Positions 23,106 to 33,937 of a stretch of DNA of 64,000 nucleotides are shown one piece after another. Both the position numbers and the translations under genes were made by a program. Position 1 is the first letter of the stretch; each line of letters begins with the position of its first letter. Below the pieces are notes generated by a model. It did not search any database. It saw only the letters and a list, made by a program, of their open reading frames with translations, and was not told where the DNA came from. Origin of the DNA: Tetradesmus obliquus (taxonomy: Eukaryota; Chlorophyta; Chlorophyceae; Sphaeropleales; Scenedesmaceae); the NCBI GenBank assembly GCA_030272155.1, contig CP126194.1, forward strand, positions 3,091,501 to 3,155,500, given 5' to 3'.

Positions 23106-25603
23106 ATGAGCGGCGACAGATCGCAGCTGCTGGCAGTGCTGTTGCTGGTGACCCTCTCACTCTGCACTCTGCCTCGGCAAGTTCCAGCAACCACTACAGA
23201 GTTTGAAATAACCGTACCGGAGGCGACAAAAGTCAAAGGAGAGGATTCATACATCTGTACGACGCTAGCTCTGCCAGACAAGCCATACAAGCTGGTGGGA
23301 GTGGAGCCTCTGGGCAGGAAGGAGGTTGTGCATCACATCCTGCTGTTTGGTGAGCCTTGTCCTCAGCAGCAGCTCAGCAAATGCTTAAACTGTGCTGTGC
23401 AAATGCTGCTCAGACAGCTGGCACTGTTGGCATGTGATGCCAACCGACCGCAGCACTGCTGCTGCGCTTGCGCTTGCACCTATGCAGGGTGTGACGTGCC
23501 TCATGTGAAGCCAAAGAACGGGCAGCAGTCAACATGGGACTGCAAGATGGCACCCACATGTGGCGGCTTCTCAGAAACCATCATGTGAGCAGAGCCGCGG
23601 CACATGTCAACTAGCTTCAGCATGCAGGACAAGGACAGCAGCTGCCACCGCAGCGTGGGGCCATGCTCTGTCTGCTTGCAGCACTTGTGCGCAGCTATTA
23701 TGCAACAGCCTCATGCCGCAAAAGTGTCAGCAGCAGCAGCTGGATCCTGGACGTCGATCATCGGGCGCGTTGATGCTTCGCAGCAGCATTCTGCCGTCCT
23801 GCTTTTACATATGCCGTTACGCGTGCACGTTTGCTGGCGAGGCAGCGCAAGGTCAGCACCCACAGCAGCCTGCTGCAGCCCCTCTGCAGCCCTGCCCTCC
23901 TACCACAAACCACCAGCAGCAGCATCTGTTGCGCAGCTGTAGCAATAACACAATCCTGCAAGTCTGAGCACATCATGCCTGCGTGCCTCTCACTGCTGTC
24001 CTGCAGGTACGGCTGGGGCAAGGATGCCCCGCGGCTGGACCTGCCGCAGGGTGTGGGCTTTTCGGTGGGCAAGGGCAGTGCAGTGAAGTGGGTGGTGGCG
24101 CAGGTGCATTACCTCAATGAGAAGCCAGCAAACGAAAAGGCGGGAGTGCGGCTCACGTGAGTGCAGGGCAGCGCAGTGTAGTTGTGCGTAGTGGTGCTGC
24201 AGCGCGCAGGGAGCAGCACGAGGGGCTTGCAGCAGCAGCACAGCAGATGTGGTTGAGGTGCTTGCAGCAGCAGCACAGCAGATGTGGGACGCCATGGCGA
24301 CGCAGCAGCAGCAATGGTGCTGCGCTGTACAGCTCTGCTAGCAGCAGTAGAAGCAGCAGCTAGCAACAACTCGACTGCGTGTGCTGGCCTACGAGCAGCG
24401 ACTGCTGTGCACAAGCGCTGACAGCTGTGACAGCCATGCAATGCACACGTGCATGACAACATGCAGACTGCAGCACACATGTGCTGTTGGCGTGAAGCTG
24501 TCTCACTAGCGGTGCTCATTTTTTCAGCAGCATGCACTAAAATCTGCTGACAATCTGCATCTGGTGTGTGGGGCCATTTGTTTTGGGCCGTTTGTTTTGG
24601 TGACGCAGGCTGCAGGACAACCCTGTGCCTTTCAGCGCGGGGCTGCTTTCTTACGCGAGCTGGTTCAGCATCCCGCCGCGCAAGCAGCACTTCCTGGTGC
24701 AGAACAGCTGCTGCTACCGCGGCTTCCAGCCGCTCACCAGCTTTGCGGTGCGCGTGCACACGCACACCATGGGCCGCGCGGTGTTCATGACGCGCATGCC
24801 CACAGACCCCAAGGGTGAGCCGCAGCAGCGCAGCAGCAGCAGCGGCGGCAGCAGCAGCAGCAGCAGTGACAGGAGTCTGCCGGACGGTGGCGCAGGAGAT
24901 GAGCGGATTGCAGCTCAACATTTTAATTTGATTTAGCAGCGTGGTTTGCCGTGCAAAAAACTGCTCATAGACTCCTCTTGTAGTGTGCAGCAGGTTTGGC
25001 AAGAGTGCAGGAGTGTGCATGACTGCAACTGACGATTGTACTGCCTTTGTGTCTTCTTTGTACTGCCTTGGTTGTACTGCCTTGCTTGTACTGCCAGGCA
25101 AGGGCCATGTGCTGGCAGCAGGCGATCCCCAAAAGCCGCAGGGCTTCAACCCTGTGCAATCCCAGGTCATCTGGCCGGGCGACCACCTCACAGTGGCCTG
25201 CGATTTCGACAGCAGTGACAAATCCGTGTCGGTTGGCGCGGGTCCCACGCATGAGCACGAGATGTGCAACATGTACCTAATGGTATATTCAGCGCTGCCG
25301 CACATGGAGATGTGCAGCGACGGCAGCAGCATGGTGGACGAGCGCAGCCCGGGGAATATGCCGCGGGCTGCGGCGCTGCTGCCGGACCCTTTTCCGCTGT
25401 GGAAGCCGCCGCAGCCGAGCGACGCAGCAAACAAGGTATGTCACAACACCAAGCCGGGCTTGCGTGGCCAAATCAGAAGGCAGCAATGCAGCATGGAGCT
25501 TGTCATGACATGTGCTTCTAAAGCCTGACTGCCTGCAGCCAAAGCCCAGGCGATCCTGCAGGATGTTCACAGTGTGGTGTTGTTCTCTGACCACCTGTGT
25601 ACC

Positions 25604-25638
<35 letters not shown>

Positions 25639-28600
25639 AGAGCGTGCTGGGCAATGTGGCGTCAGTTGCCATGGGCCCTGATGGCACGCTGTGGGCGCTG
25701 CACAGGGGCGGGCGCGTGTGGGATGAGGACACCTTCGACACCTCGGAGCGCATCACTGAGAAGGACCCGATTGCCGTTGACGTGGTGCTGCAGATGCACC
25801 CGGACACAGGTAGGTGGTGCGGCTGCAAGTGTGCTGCTTGATGATGCTGTTGACTGCAAGTTGTGCAGTTCTGGGTTTGTGTGTTATGTACATGCTGTGT
25901 TGATGCGGGGCGCTGCACCTGGCTGCCGCCTGCATGGCCTTGCCACACCTCTTGCCACACACCAGCACACGGCACCACACGCCATGATTGATTGAACACC
26001 AAGCATATCCCATCGCATGTCCATGCATCGTCTGTCACCAGGCTGCAGGCAAGGTGCTGCTCCGCTGGGGCGCTGGGCTGTTCTGGATGCCGCACATGAT
26101 CACCGTGGACCGCAACACATGCCTGACCATACCAGCACATAACAATCTGCATGTATCATGTGTGGCTGCCCGCAGGGCAAGGTGCTGCGCCGCTGGGGAG
26201 CGGGCTGTTTCGTATGCCGCACATGATCACCGTGGACCGCAACACATGCCTGATATACCAGCAGATAAACAATCTTTACGCATTGTGTGGCTGTCCGCAG
26301 GCAAGGTGCTGCGGCGTTGGGGCGCGGGGCTGTTTTGGATGCCTCACATGATCACCGTGGACCGCAACGGCAGCGTGTGGGTGGCTGACGTGGGCCGCCA
26401 CCAGGTGCTCAAGTTCACGGCCAGCGGCAAGCTCATTCTGAGCATCGGCAAGAAGATGACGCCCGGCAGCGGCCAGCGCGAGCTGTGCAAGCCCACTCAG
26501 GTGCGTGTGGTGCAGGAGCAAGCAGGTGGTTTGCGTGCGTGGTGGTGGTGAGCTGGGAGTGTGCTTTGTAAGGTTTGGTGGTTGGGCAGCGTGTGGGGCA
26601 GCCAGGCATGGTGCAGCGTTGCTGCTCGAATGCATTGCTGGGGTACAGCGCCATCAGGTGCTCAAGTTCAGTGGTGTGGCTAAGCATCACGCAGAGCTAG
26701 GCGTTGTGTGTTCAGCTGTTTGGGGTGTGCCCCCATTGCTGCTTGCATGTTTGGACGAGTGACAGTCGCACACACGCACACACAGTTGCCTTCTGCAGAT
26801 GTGCAGTGTTTCTCTGCAGTTGCTTGGCTGCACGCTGCTCTTCACCCAGCATCGCCAACCGCCCTTTCTTCTACCTGCTCATCTTCCTGCCGCTCTCCTG
26901 GCTGCCGCAGGTGGCCTTCATGACCGTGCAATGCCTTGTACTCTCATAGTCACATCTTGCCTTCCTGTCTGCCTGCCTGCCTGCCAGCTGTGTTGCTGCG
27001 CACTGCCAGCGGGCTTTTTGAGTTGTGCACTGTCACGCACATTTCTCCCAACAGCTAATTAATTCATTTTCCACCTTTTCACCTGCCTGTCCTACTCCAT
27101 CTGTCTTGCAGGTGGCCTTCATGAACGACGGCTCCTTCCTCGTCTCAGACGGCTACTGCAACAGCCGCGTGCTGCGCTACAGGCCCGACGGCGCCTTCGC
27201 CGCACAATACGAGCTGCCGGCATCAGCCGGCGGCGGCAACGGCCGGGGTGGCGGCAGCGGCATGGCTGTGGCTCACAGCCTGGTTGTTGATGAGTGTGAC
27301 GGCGAGGTGGCGCTGGCGGACCGGGAGTTTGGGCGCGTGCACCGCTTCGCGCTGGACAGCAGGCAGCTGATCGGTGAGTGGCTGGCTGGGGGGACGGAGA
27401 GTGGTGGGGTAGGGGGGGTAGGGTTGAAGGTCTGGTGCTGGTATGGCGGGCGGGACAAGGTGGAGTGAGGGTTTGCAGTAGTGCTGCTGCTGCTGCTGGT
27501 GGTGGTGTGCGAAGCTTGTGCATACACGTCCATGCGTAGTGCCTGGGCTTGCACCTGCCCTGGCCCCAGCCCCACACTCCAGCCGCTGACCACATGCACC
27601 TGCTGCTGTGCTTCCTGCTGTCTGATAAGCTCATGCTCTGCTTCATTCCTGCAGGCACCGTGGACCTGCAGAAGTTTGGCAAGGTCTGGCGCTGGCCACC
27701 AACACGCTCCTGCCCCGACCTCATGCACCTGCTGTGCTGTCTCCTGCGTCCCTCCCTTGCTGCAGGCACTGTGGACCTGCAAAAGTTTGGCAAGGTCTGG
27801 GCGCTTGCCAACAATCGCTCCTTCCCTGACCTCACGCACCTGCTCTTCTGTCTGCTGTTGCGCTCCCTTGCTGCAGGCACTGTGGACCTGCAGAAGTTTG
27901 GCAAGGTGTGGGCCCTGGCCAAGGGCCCCTACGGCCGCACCCTGGCGCTGACCTGGAAGCCTGGCATGGACGCAACCCTAGTTGACGTTATGCAGCCCTC
28001 ATTCGCCTGGAAGCTGCCCAACAGCACAACCCTGTGGCCGCATGACCTGGCGCTGGGCCCTGCGGCGCTGCAGCTGACTGGTGCGGGCGACCGGCTGCTG
28101 TCGGTGTATGTCGCGCCGCTGTGCGAGGAGTGCGGGGCAATCCAGAAGTATGTGCTGTTCCCTCAGAGCTTCGGCCTGCCTGAGAAGGACCTGCCGCCGC
28201 CGGTGCTCAACCCTGCGGCGCAGAAGCCGGTGCTTGCGCACCTGCATGTGGGCGGGCACCCGGCGGCGCAGGCTGCTGCTGCGGCGGCTGTGCGGGATTC
28301 AGCTGAAGGCCAGCAGGGCGAGGCTGCATTGGAGGATCAGCAGGATGGAGGGGTTGTTACAGAGGAAGGTGAGAAAGAGGATGAGCAGCAAGAGGAGGAG
28401 GTGGAGCAGCAGGAGCAGCAAGAAGATGAGCAGGAGGCGAAGGCGATGGCTGAGCCGCAGCGCGTGGAGCAGCTGCAGCAGCAGCTGCAGGCGATGCAGG
28501 CGCAGCTGGCAGAGTACCAGGCGGCAGCAGCGCATGACACGCAGGAGTATAAGACGCTGCGGGTGGCTCCTGGCAAGTATGGGCCCCAGGGTGGCGGCAG

Positions 28601-28886
28601 CAGTGCGAGTATTATTGCCGTGGTGGTGGTGTGTTTGCTGCTGGGAAGTGGTGTGGGTGCGCTGGCAGTGCATATGTTGGGCAAGCATGCGGCTGCGAAG
28701 GCGAACAAGGGGGTGACTCAGCCGACTATGGCTGCAGTGAGGCACGCGCGGCTGCCGCAGCAGCAGAGCATTGATGATATGCTGCAGGATCCAGAGGATG
28801 TTGAGCCTCTGCCGAATGGCGAGAGGCACCGGCTGCTGAATGGGGGCATGCAGAATGGCGGCTTGCATTTGGGTCCTGTGCGCTAA
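23106..28886 (+). CDS. PAM: Bifunctional peptidylglycine alpha-amidating monooxygenase (PHM-PAL), membrane-anchored
   Basis: Converts glycine-extended peptides to C-terminal amides in the secretory lumen. Nine exons: 23106-23349, 23488-23584, 24007-24156, 24609-24814, 25098-25435, 25641-25809, 26301-26500, 27112-27373, 27877-28886; 891 residues. A signal peptide (LLAVLLLVTLSLCTLP) leads. PHM copper ligands are all visible: His76-His77 (EVVHHILLFG), His148 (AQVHYL), His214 and His216 (VHTHTMGR), Met288 (EMCNMYL). The PAL beta-propeller starts near residue 346 (NVASVAMGPDGTLWALHRGG) and holds several NHL-like blades (GSVWVADVGRHQVLKF; VAHSLVVDECDGEVALADRE). A Glu/Gln-rich stalk precedes a membrane helix (IIAVVVVCLLLGSGVGALAV, about 801-820) and a cytosolic tail of about 70 residues. 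Introns 6 and 8 carry extra exon-edge copies. Confidence 0.95.
26036..26300 (+). repeat. Two intronic copies of the start of PAM exon 7
   Basis: GCAAGGTGCTGC followed by GGATGCCGCACATGATCACC and GTGGACCGCAAC occurs after CAG at about 26049 and 26176, then in the functional exon at 26301. Spacing is 125-127 bases, so the copies are not in the same phase. After CGCAAC the copies share ACATGCCTGA-type sequence that differs from the real exon. Confidence 0.9.
26900..26932 (+). repeat. Short copy of the start of PAM exon 8
   Basis: CCGCAGGTGGCCTTCATGAC matches the acceptor and first codons of the exon starting at 27112, about 205 bases upstream, then diverges. Confidence 0.7.
27651..27876 (+). 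repeat. Two upstream copies of the start of PAM exon 9, exactly 111 bp apart and in frame
   Basis: GCAG followed by GCACTGTGGACCTGCAGAAG occurs with exon-like starts at 27655, 27766 and 27877. Both steps are 111 bases (37 codons) and the frame is open from 27655 to the stop at 28886. Choosing an upstream acceptor would add 37 or 74 residues between the PAL blade TVDLQKFGKVW and its own repeat. The 27877 acceptor is preferred because the product then matches one propeller blade. Confidence 0.92.
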
Positions 28887-30576
28887 GGGTTGTGAAGCTG
28901 TATGTACGCCTGATGGTGCTAGTAGTAGCTTCTGTGTGTTGGGCAAGGGGGGTGCATGGCAAGTAATCGCATGCAATGTATGTGCAAGCATATCGGTTTG
29001 ATATGTGCGTGTGTTTTGGTGGATGGGTGTATAGTAGCGCTGCTCAGCTGGTGATGTGGTGTGTGTGTGTGCACAGCAGGGTGTGTGCGGGCAACGCTGC
29101 CACAGCAGTTACTGCTGCAGTCTTGCAGACTGCGGCGGTTATAGTGCCAGGACAGAATCTGTGCATATGTTGGCGTACTTGCGTACCATCACCAGCTCGC
29201 TGCCACGCTAGCCCATTGCTGTGCTGTTGCTGGCCTGCAGCCGCGCGTGAGCCTGCTGGTGGCACAGCCGGTATACCGGCTACGTAGCCAAGATGCTTCA
29301 CACTGAAGTATGCAGCATCACTGAATGTCTGCAAGCCATGCCTGGTGTCCCTGGGGAAGGCTGTTGCACAGCACAAAACAGCCTGCATGGGATGGCATGG
29401 TGGTGTTGATGTCCTGCGGTGGGTGCTGCGCTGTGTCAGCGTTACTGATGGTTGGTGCAGGCACGGGCACTTGTGTCCGCTCAAGAACTGTGCTTTGCAA
29501 GCAAAACAGTGCATGCCATGCTTATCAAGCGCTCTGTTAGTGCACGTGGATGTGGCAGCACGGCTGAGACGGATGTTGGGCACCAGATGAAGGCAAGCAA
29601 AGGGCATTTGATGCACTGTAGTGTTGTTTTCCATATCACCTTGACGCCGCATGCCTTGTGACTGTTGCAACCAACGTTGGTGCTGGTTGGTTGGCATCCA
29701 TCACTGATGGCAAGGGTGGCATGCATGCCTGGAGTTGCAACACATTGCATCAAGCCCCAGGAAACACCCCCAGCCACGTCCGCAGCTGTGAAACTTCAAT
29801 CGAGATACAGCAGCTATTAAACCAGAGTTACACAAACACAGCTCAAACATCTGTGAAACCAATCACAGGGCCAATGCCCCAATGTCACTACAAGCCGCTG
29901 CCACCACAACTTAGCGCTGTGGCTAGCTTGTGCAGCATGCCATTATAGCAGCAGCAGTTGCTGTTACGCAACCTTTCTGCAGAGATTGAAGGGGACACAC
30001 CACGATCTGCGCAAACCCGTTTTGCCTCATTGCACAGCACACACCACCACATGCAATCTCACCGTGCATAATGCGCCGTGGCAGCTGCAGCACCAACATA
30101 AAGAGTTGCAGCGTGCATGCAGGCAAACACTACAAGAATAATGCAGCATAATGCGTACTCAGCAGCACTGTGCACCTGCTGCAGCTGGGCTTCCTGAATG
30201 CTGCGCCATGGTTCTCGCGAGGTCGACACATATACAGCCAACACCAACTGCAGCTTCGCCATGCACCCGGCCAACTGAGGAACAGTCCAACCTCCAAACA
30301 CACTGCGAAGCACAAACACAAGCTGTGCAGCAGGTGAACTGCAGTTTCCGCCTCACCAACATGAACGACAAACCCAGCCGTAGCAACACACGAGGCCATA
30401 TCGAACCTGACTAACCTGTCTACATAGTGTACAACTTGTGCATGTGCCACGCACAATGGCCTGTGCATAAGAAAGGTCATTCTGTTACAGCGCGCGCCGG
30501 CGCGCCTGTTGCCTGAGGCACACCATGCATGGCCAGGCTTCAGCAGCACACACCGCTGGCAGCTGCCGTGGTTGGC

Positions 30577-30607
<31 letters not shown>

Positions 30608-30797
30608 ACCCCAGGCACACATCACACAATGCGCCATGCTGGCAGGCAGGTAGGCATCCCGGCTGCAGCTACAGCACCAGCAGCCACACACGCGCACAAG
30701 CCGGGCTGCCAGGCACGCATCACACAAAACATGATGGTGACAGCTGTATCTGCAGCACCAGCAGCCCTACACGCGCAGCAGCCGGCCCCACTTCACA
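28887..30797. other. Intergenic spacer between convergent genes
   Basis: No gene supported on either strand. A decayed tandem duplication of about 95 bases (sharing AGGCAC-CATCACACAA and CTGCAGC-ACAGCACCAGCAGC) lies at about 30610-30785. The left end is the PAM 3' UTR and the right end the 3' side of the minus-strand acidic-protein gene. Confidence 0.5.
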
Positions 30798-33045
30798 TCA
30801 CCCGAGTGGGCACTTCTGCCAGAAGCCATACACCACGCCGCTGGCGGTCCTGAAAGTGCGTGGCTGCTGCAGCATGCGCAGCACATCAGGCGCCAGCTCC
30901 ACGCGAATGCCAAGCAGGCCGTCCACCTCCCAGCCAATCGCCTGGCCATCTGGCTCACCTGCATCCTCATCATCACTGTCCCACACGCTGTCATCGTCAC
31001 TGTCGCAGTCACTGTCATCGTCACTGCCATCATCTGTGTACTCACCATCATCGCTCTCGTCGCCGTCTTCATCCACAGCACTGCTGGCAACGTACCATGT
31101 CCCACGCTTTCTAAAGACGCCAGCGCTGTTGAAAAACTCATCATCTGCATCCTCACTGTGGGGCATCCAGATGAATTGAGGGCCGCTAGCAGCAGCAGCC
31201 TCACCATCCTGTGCGCTCGCTGCTGCTGCGTGCATTTGCTGCAGCCGCACAAAGGCGGTAGCAGCAGCAGCGTCAGCCGCAGATGTGCCTGCGGTCTTCA
31301 CAGGCGCAGACGGATGTGCTGCTGCTGCACCTGCTGCAGCACAGTCAGGGTCAGCAGCCGCAGCGTGCTGCTCCTTGCCGGGCTTGCTCGCATGCGGCTG
31401 CAATCCCCTTCGCGTCCTGCCACTTACAGCTGCATCAAGACCGCTGTCGCTGCCCCTGCTGCTGCTGCTGTTGCACAACAGCTCCTCTGCATGTGCTGCT
31501 GCATGCTGCTGCTGCTGTCCTGCGCTGTCACTGCGCTCTGCATTGCAGCTGCGGCAATCACTTCCCGCAGCGGTGCAGCCATGCGGCAGCTGCAGCAGCT
31601 TCCCATGCTGATCTCTGCCTGCAACACAGCGGGAAGCAGTCTCTGCAGCTGCAGCATATGTGCGGGCTGCCTTCAGTGTCTCTGGCGTGATAGGCGTTAC
31701 GTCATCTGCCGGCCCCTCACCTCTACACTCTGCATCTGCTGCTGCTGCAGCTGCTGCTGCTGCGGCTGCTGCTGATCTCTCAATCTCGAAGCTGGTGAGA
31801 GGAGGTAGGGGCCATGAGGGCCTGCCGCAAGCCTTGTTTGCTGCCAATGCATCTGCTGCTGCTGCCAAGTAACCCCTGCTGCGCAGCGCAAAGCGCCGCA
31901 CGTGCCGCTGCACGCGCTGCTGCTGCTGCTGCTGCTGCTGCTGCGCTTGCAGCGCCTCTGGTCCCTGCTCCCGCCTCCGCCGCGCACGCAGCAGGCGCCG
32001 CCTGTTGTATGCGTACGTGCAGCGCGCCGCGATGTCACTCACTAGCAGCAGGGGCTGCAGTTGCTGCTGCAGCTTGACGCGGATCATGCGCCGCAACATA
32101 GGCCTAGGGCAGGCCCTGCTCGCCCTGCCTGGGCGGGCAACATACAGCAGCCCTCCATGCGGGACCAGGGCAGGTGCTGCTGTCTGTGCATGCTTAAGCC
32201 AGAAGGTACTGCTGATGAAAGGGCTGTGCTGCACTAGCTGCTCCCATGTCGTGCTGCTGCTGCTGCTGCTGCTGCTGCTCCTGCTGCTACTTCTGCTGCA
32301 GTCACTGCTGCTGCTGCTCGGCGCATCTGCAGAGGTGCCTGCCTCATCCTGCTGCTGCCACCAGTGTGTTGGCACGTTGCCGTAGAAGGTGGCTTGCCAA
32401 AGCGCTGTACCTTGCTTGGGTAGTGTGACAACGCCTCCTGCGGCCCCTTGGTAGCACTGCTGATCTGGCTGAGCACCAGCCTGGCCGCTGCTGTCACTGC
32501 ATGGCATGACCAGCTGCTGCTGCTCCTGGTGCTGCCACGGCTGCCGCTGCTGTTGCTGCTGCTGCCACTTCAGCCGCTGGTCCTGCAAGCTTGTGTCACC
32601 TAGGTGCTTTGCTGCGTTGCTGCCGGAGGTGCTGCTGCTGCTGCTGTTGCTCTGCCATGTTGCAGGCTGCAGGGTGGCAGATCCACCGGCAGCAGCAGCT
32701 GTGCATGCCTGGCTGTCAACCGGCGCTGTTGAGTTGAGTCCCTGCAAAATGCACGCATGGCACACGCTTGGCAGCCTGAGAGACTTCGCAAGACAACTGC
32801 AGCTGTCGTGCAGCAGAGCCTTATGTGTGCCAACAAATGTTCATGCAAGCATGCAGTCACATACAGACAAGCGACAGTGACCATTCACGTATCGGCGCTA
32901 GGCAACCTGCTGCTACACTGTGTCCCACCTGTTGGGGCCCTTGCTGCTGCCATGTGCTTGAGGCCCTGCTGATGCTGACGCTGTGCAGCAGCGGCCCTCT
33001 CAGAGCAGCGTGCGCTGGCGAGATCGACGCCAGCAACCTGAACAT
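30798..33045 (-). CDS. Low-complexity protein with acidic C-terminal region, function unknown
   Basis: Two exons, 33045-32929 and 32741-30798, join in phase 0 to give 686 residues. Exon 1 (MFRLLASISPAHAALRGPLL..) resembles an organellar presequence. The body is rich in Gln, Ser and Ala with runs encoded by CAG/CTG repeats. Better ordered segments are SPFISSTFWLKHAQ..PHGGLLYVARPG and an Arg-rich block (RCTYAYNRRRLLRARRRR). Near the C-terminus GTWYVASSAVDEDGDESDDG begins a long Asp/Glu/Ser tract, and the protein ends with EVDGLLGIRVELAPDVLRML and a short tail. No family is recognised. It is divergent from the methyltransferase gene at 33938. The long open frame and clean junction support coding; function is not inferred. 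Confidence 0.65.
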
Positions 33046-33937
33046 GTTCCAAGGACTTCGTCAAACTCGAGCACTGAAAGGCAGGCAGCGCGTAGGCATG
33101 CTCTCGACAGATACCTGGCATTGCTCGCCCGAAGCAACAGCAGCTTCCAAGCAGCCACTATGCAGGTCTGCTCTAACATTTGACGTGCAACGCAGCTTCA
33201 AAACGTTTCAGCCGTTAGGTGAGAGCTTTGAGCATGGCAGTACTTTTACTGACAATGTAGGTCTGCTGCTCTCCTTCAGAATGCTACCTTGGGGACTGCT
33301 AAGCAACCAGTCCAACCAGCAAGTGTTTTTCCAGCAGACATATGCTGTGCCTCCTGCTTAGCAGAGGATCAAGTGTCCACCCTCTCACTCACCTGACATC
33401 AGTCACACTGACATCTCTGCACTGTCATCACTCACTGTCGGGCAAAGAGTACTACCCATGGCCTTGAAGACTGCCATCACATGGTGTGCACTGTCAATAT
33501 TCAGTTATATAGGTTAATGGTAGTCAGCAACCGTGACAGAACGTTAATCAACGTTGAACAAGAAGCATTGATTGCTGCACCTGTCTATATTGTTATGCTG
33601 CCAGAACCTGAGCTTGAACAACACAGCAAAAGTAAATATATATTGTTGTACGGATACCAAGCCCATCGACTTCAAAACACTGGCTATTTCAGCCGGAGTC
33701 AGACGTGTAAGCTAGTCCGAGGTAAGATTGTTAACGCAACGCCGAGGCTTGCAAGCTTTGCCCGGAGATGCACATTGGTCTGTACAGGCCTCAACTTACA
33801 TTATCGGGACCTAGTATGACTTTGACTGGTCTGAGACCGTTGTTCCCTTGCTGTTTTCCACCCGCCTGTTGCCGGCCCAGCAACTCAGTAGTTGCCAACC
33901 TTGAACCGTTTGCTTTCAGCAAGAAGTCGAATCTACA
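33046..33937. other. Divergent promoter region
   Basis: Lies between the starts of two divergently transcribed genes. It is more A+T-rich than its surroundings, particularly 33480-33700. No gene or clear promoter motif is seen. Confidence 0.5.

Noticed and set aside
25289-26152. Long antisense open frames opposite the amidating enzyme and other genes
   Set aside because: They lie opposite conserved exons with G+C-rich third positions, a usual source of shadow frames; no domains are seen.
31158-31775. Plus-strand Cys/Ser-rich frames opposite the acidic protein
   Set aside because: Composition follows from the complement of CAG/CTG repeats in the minus-strand gene.
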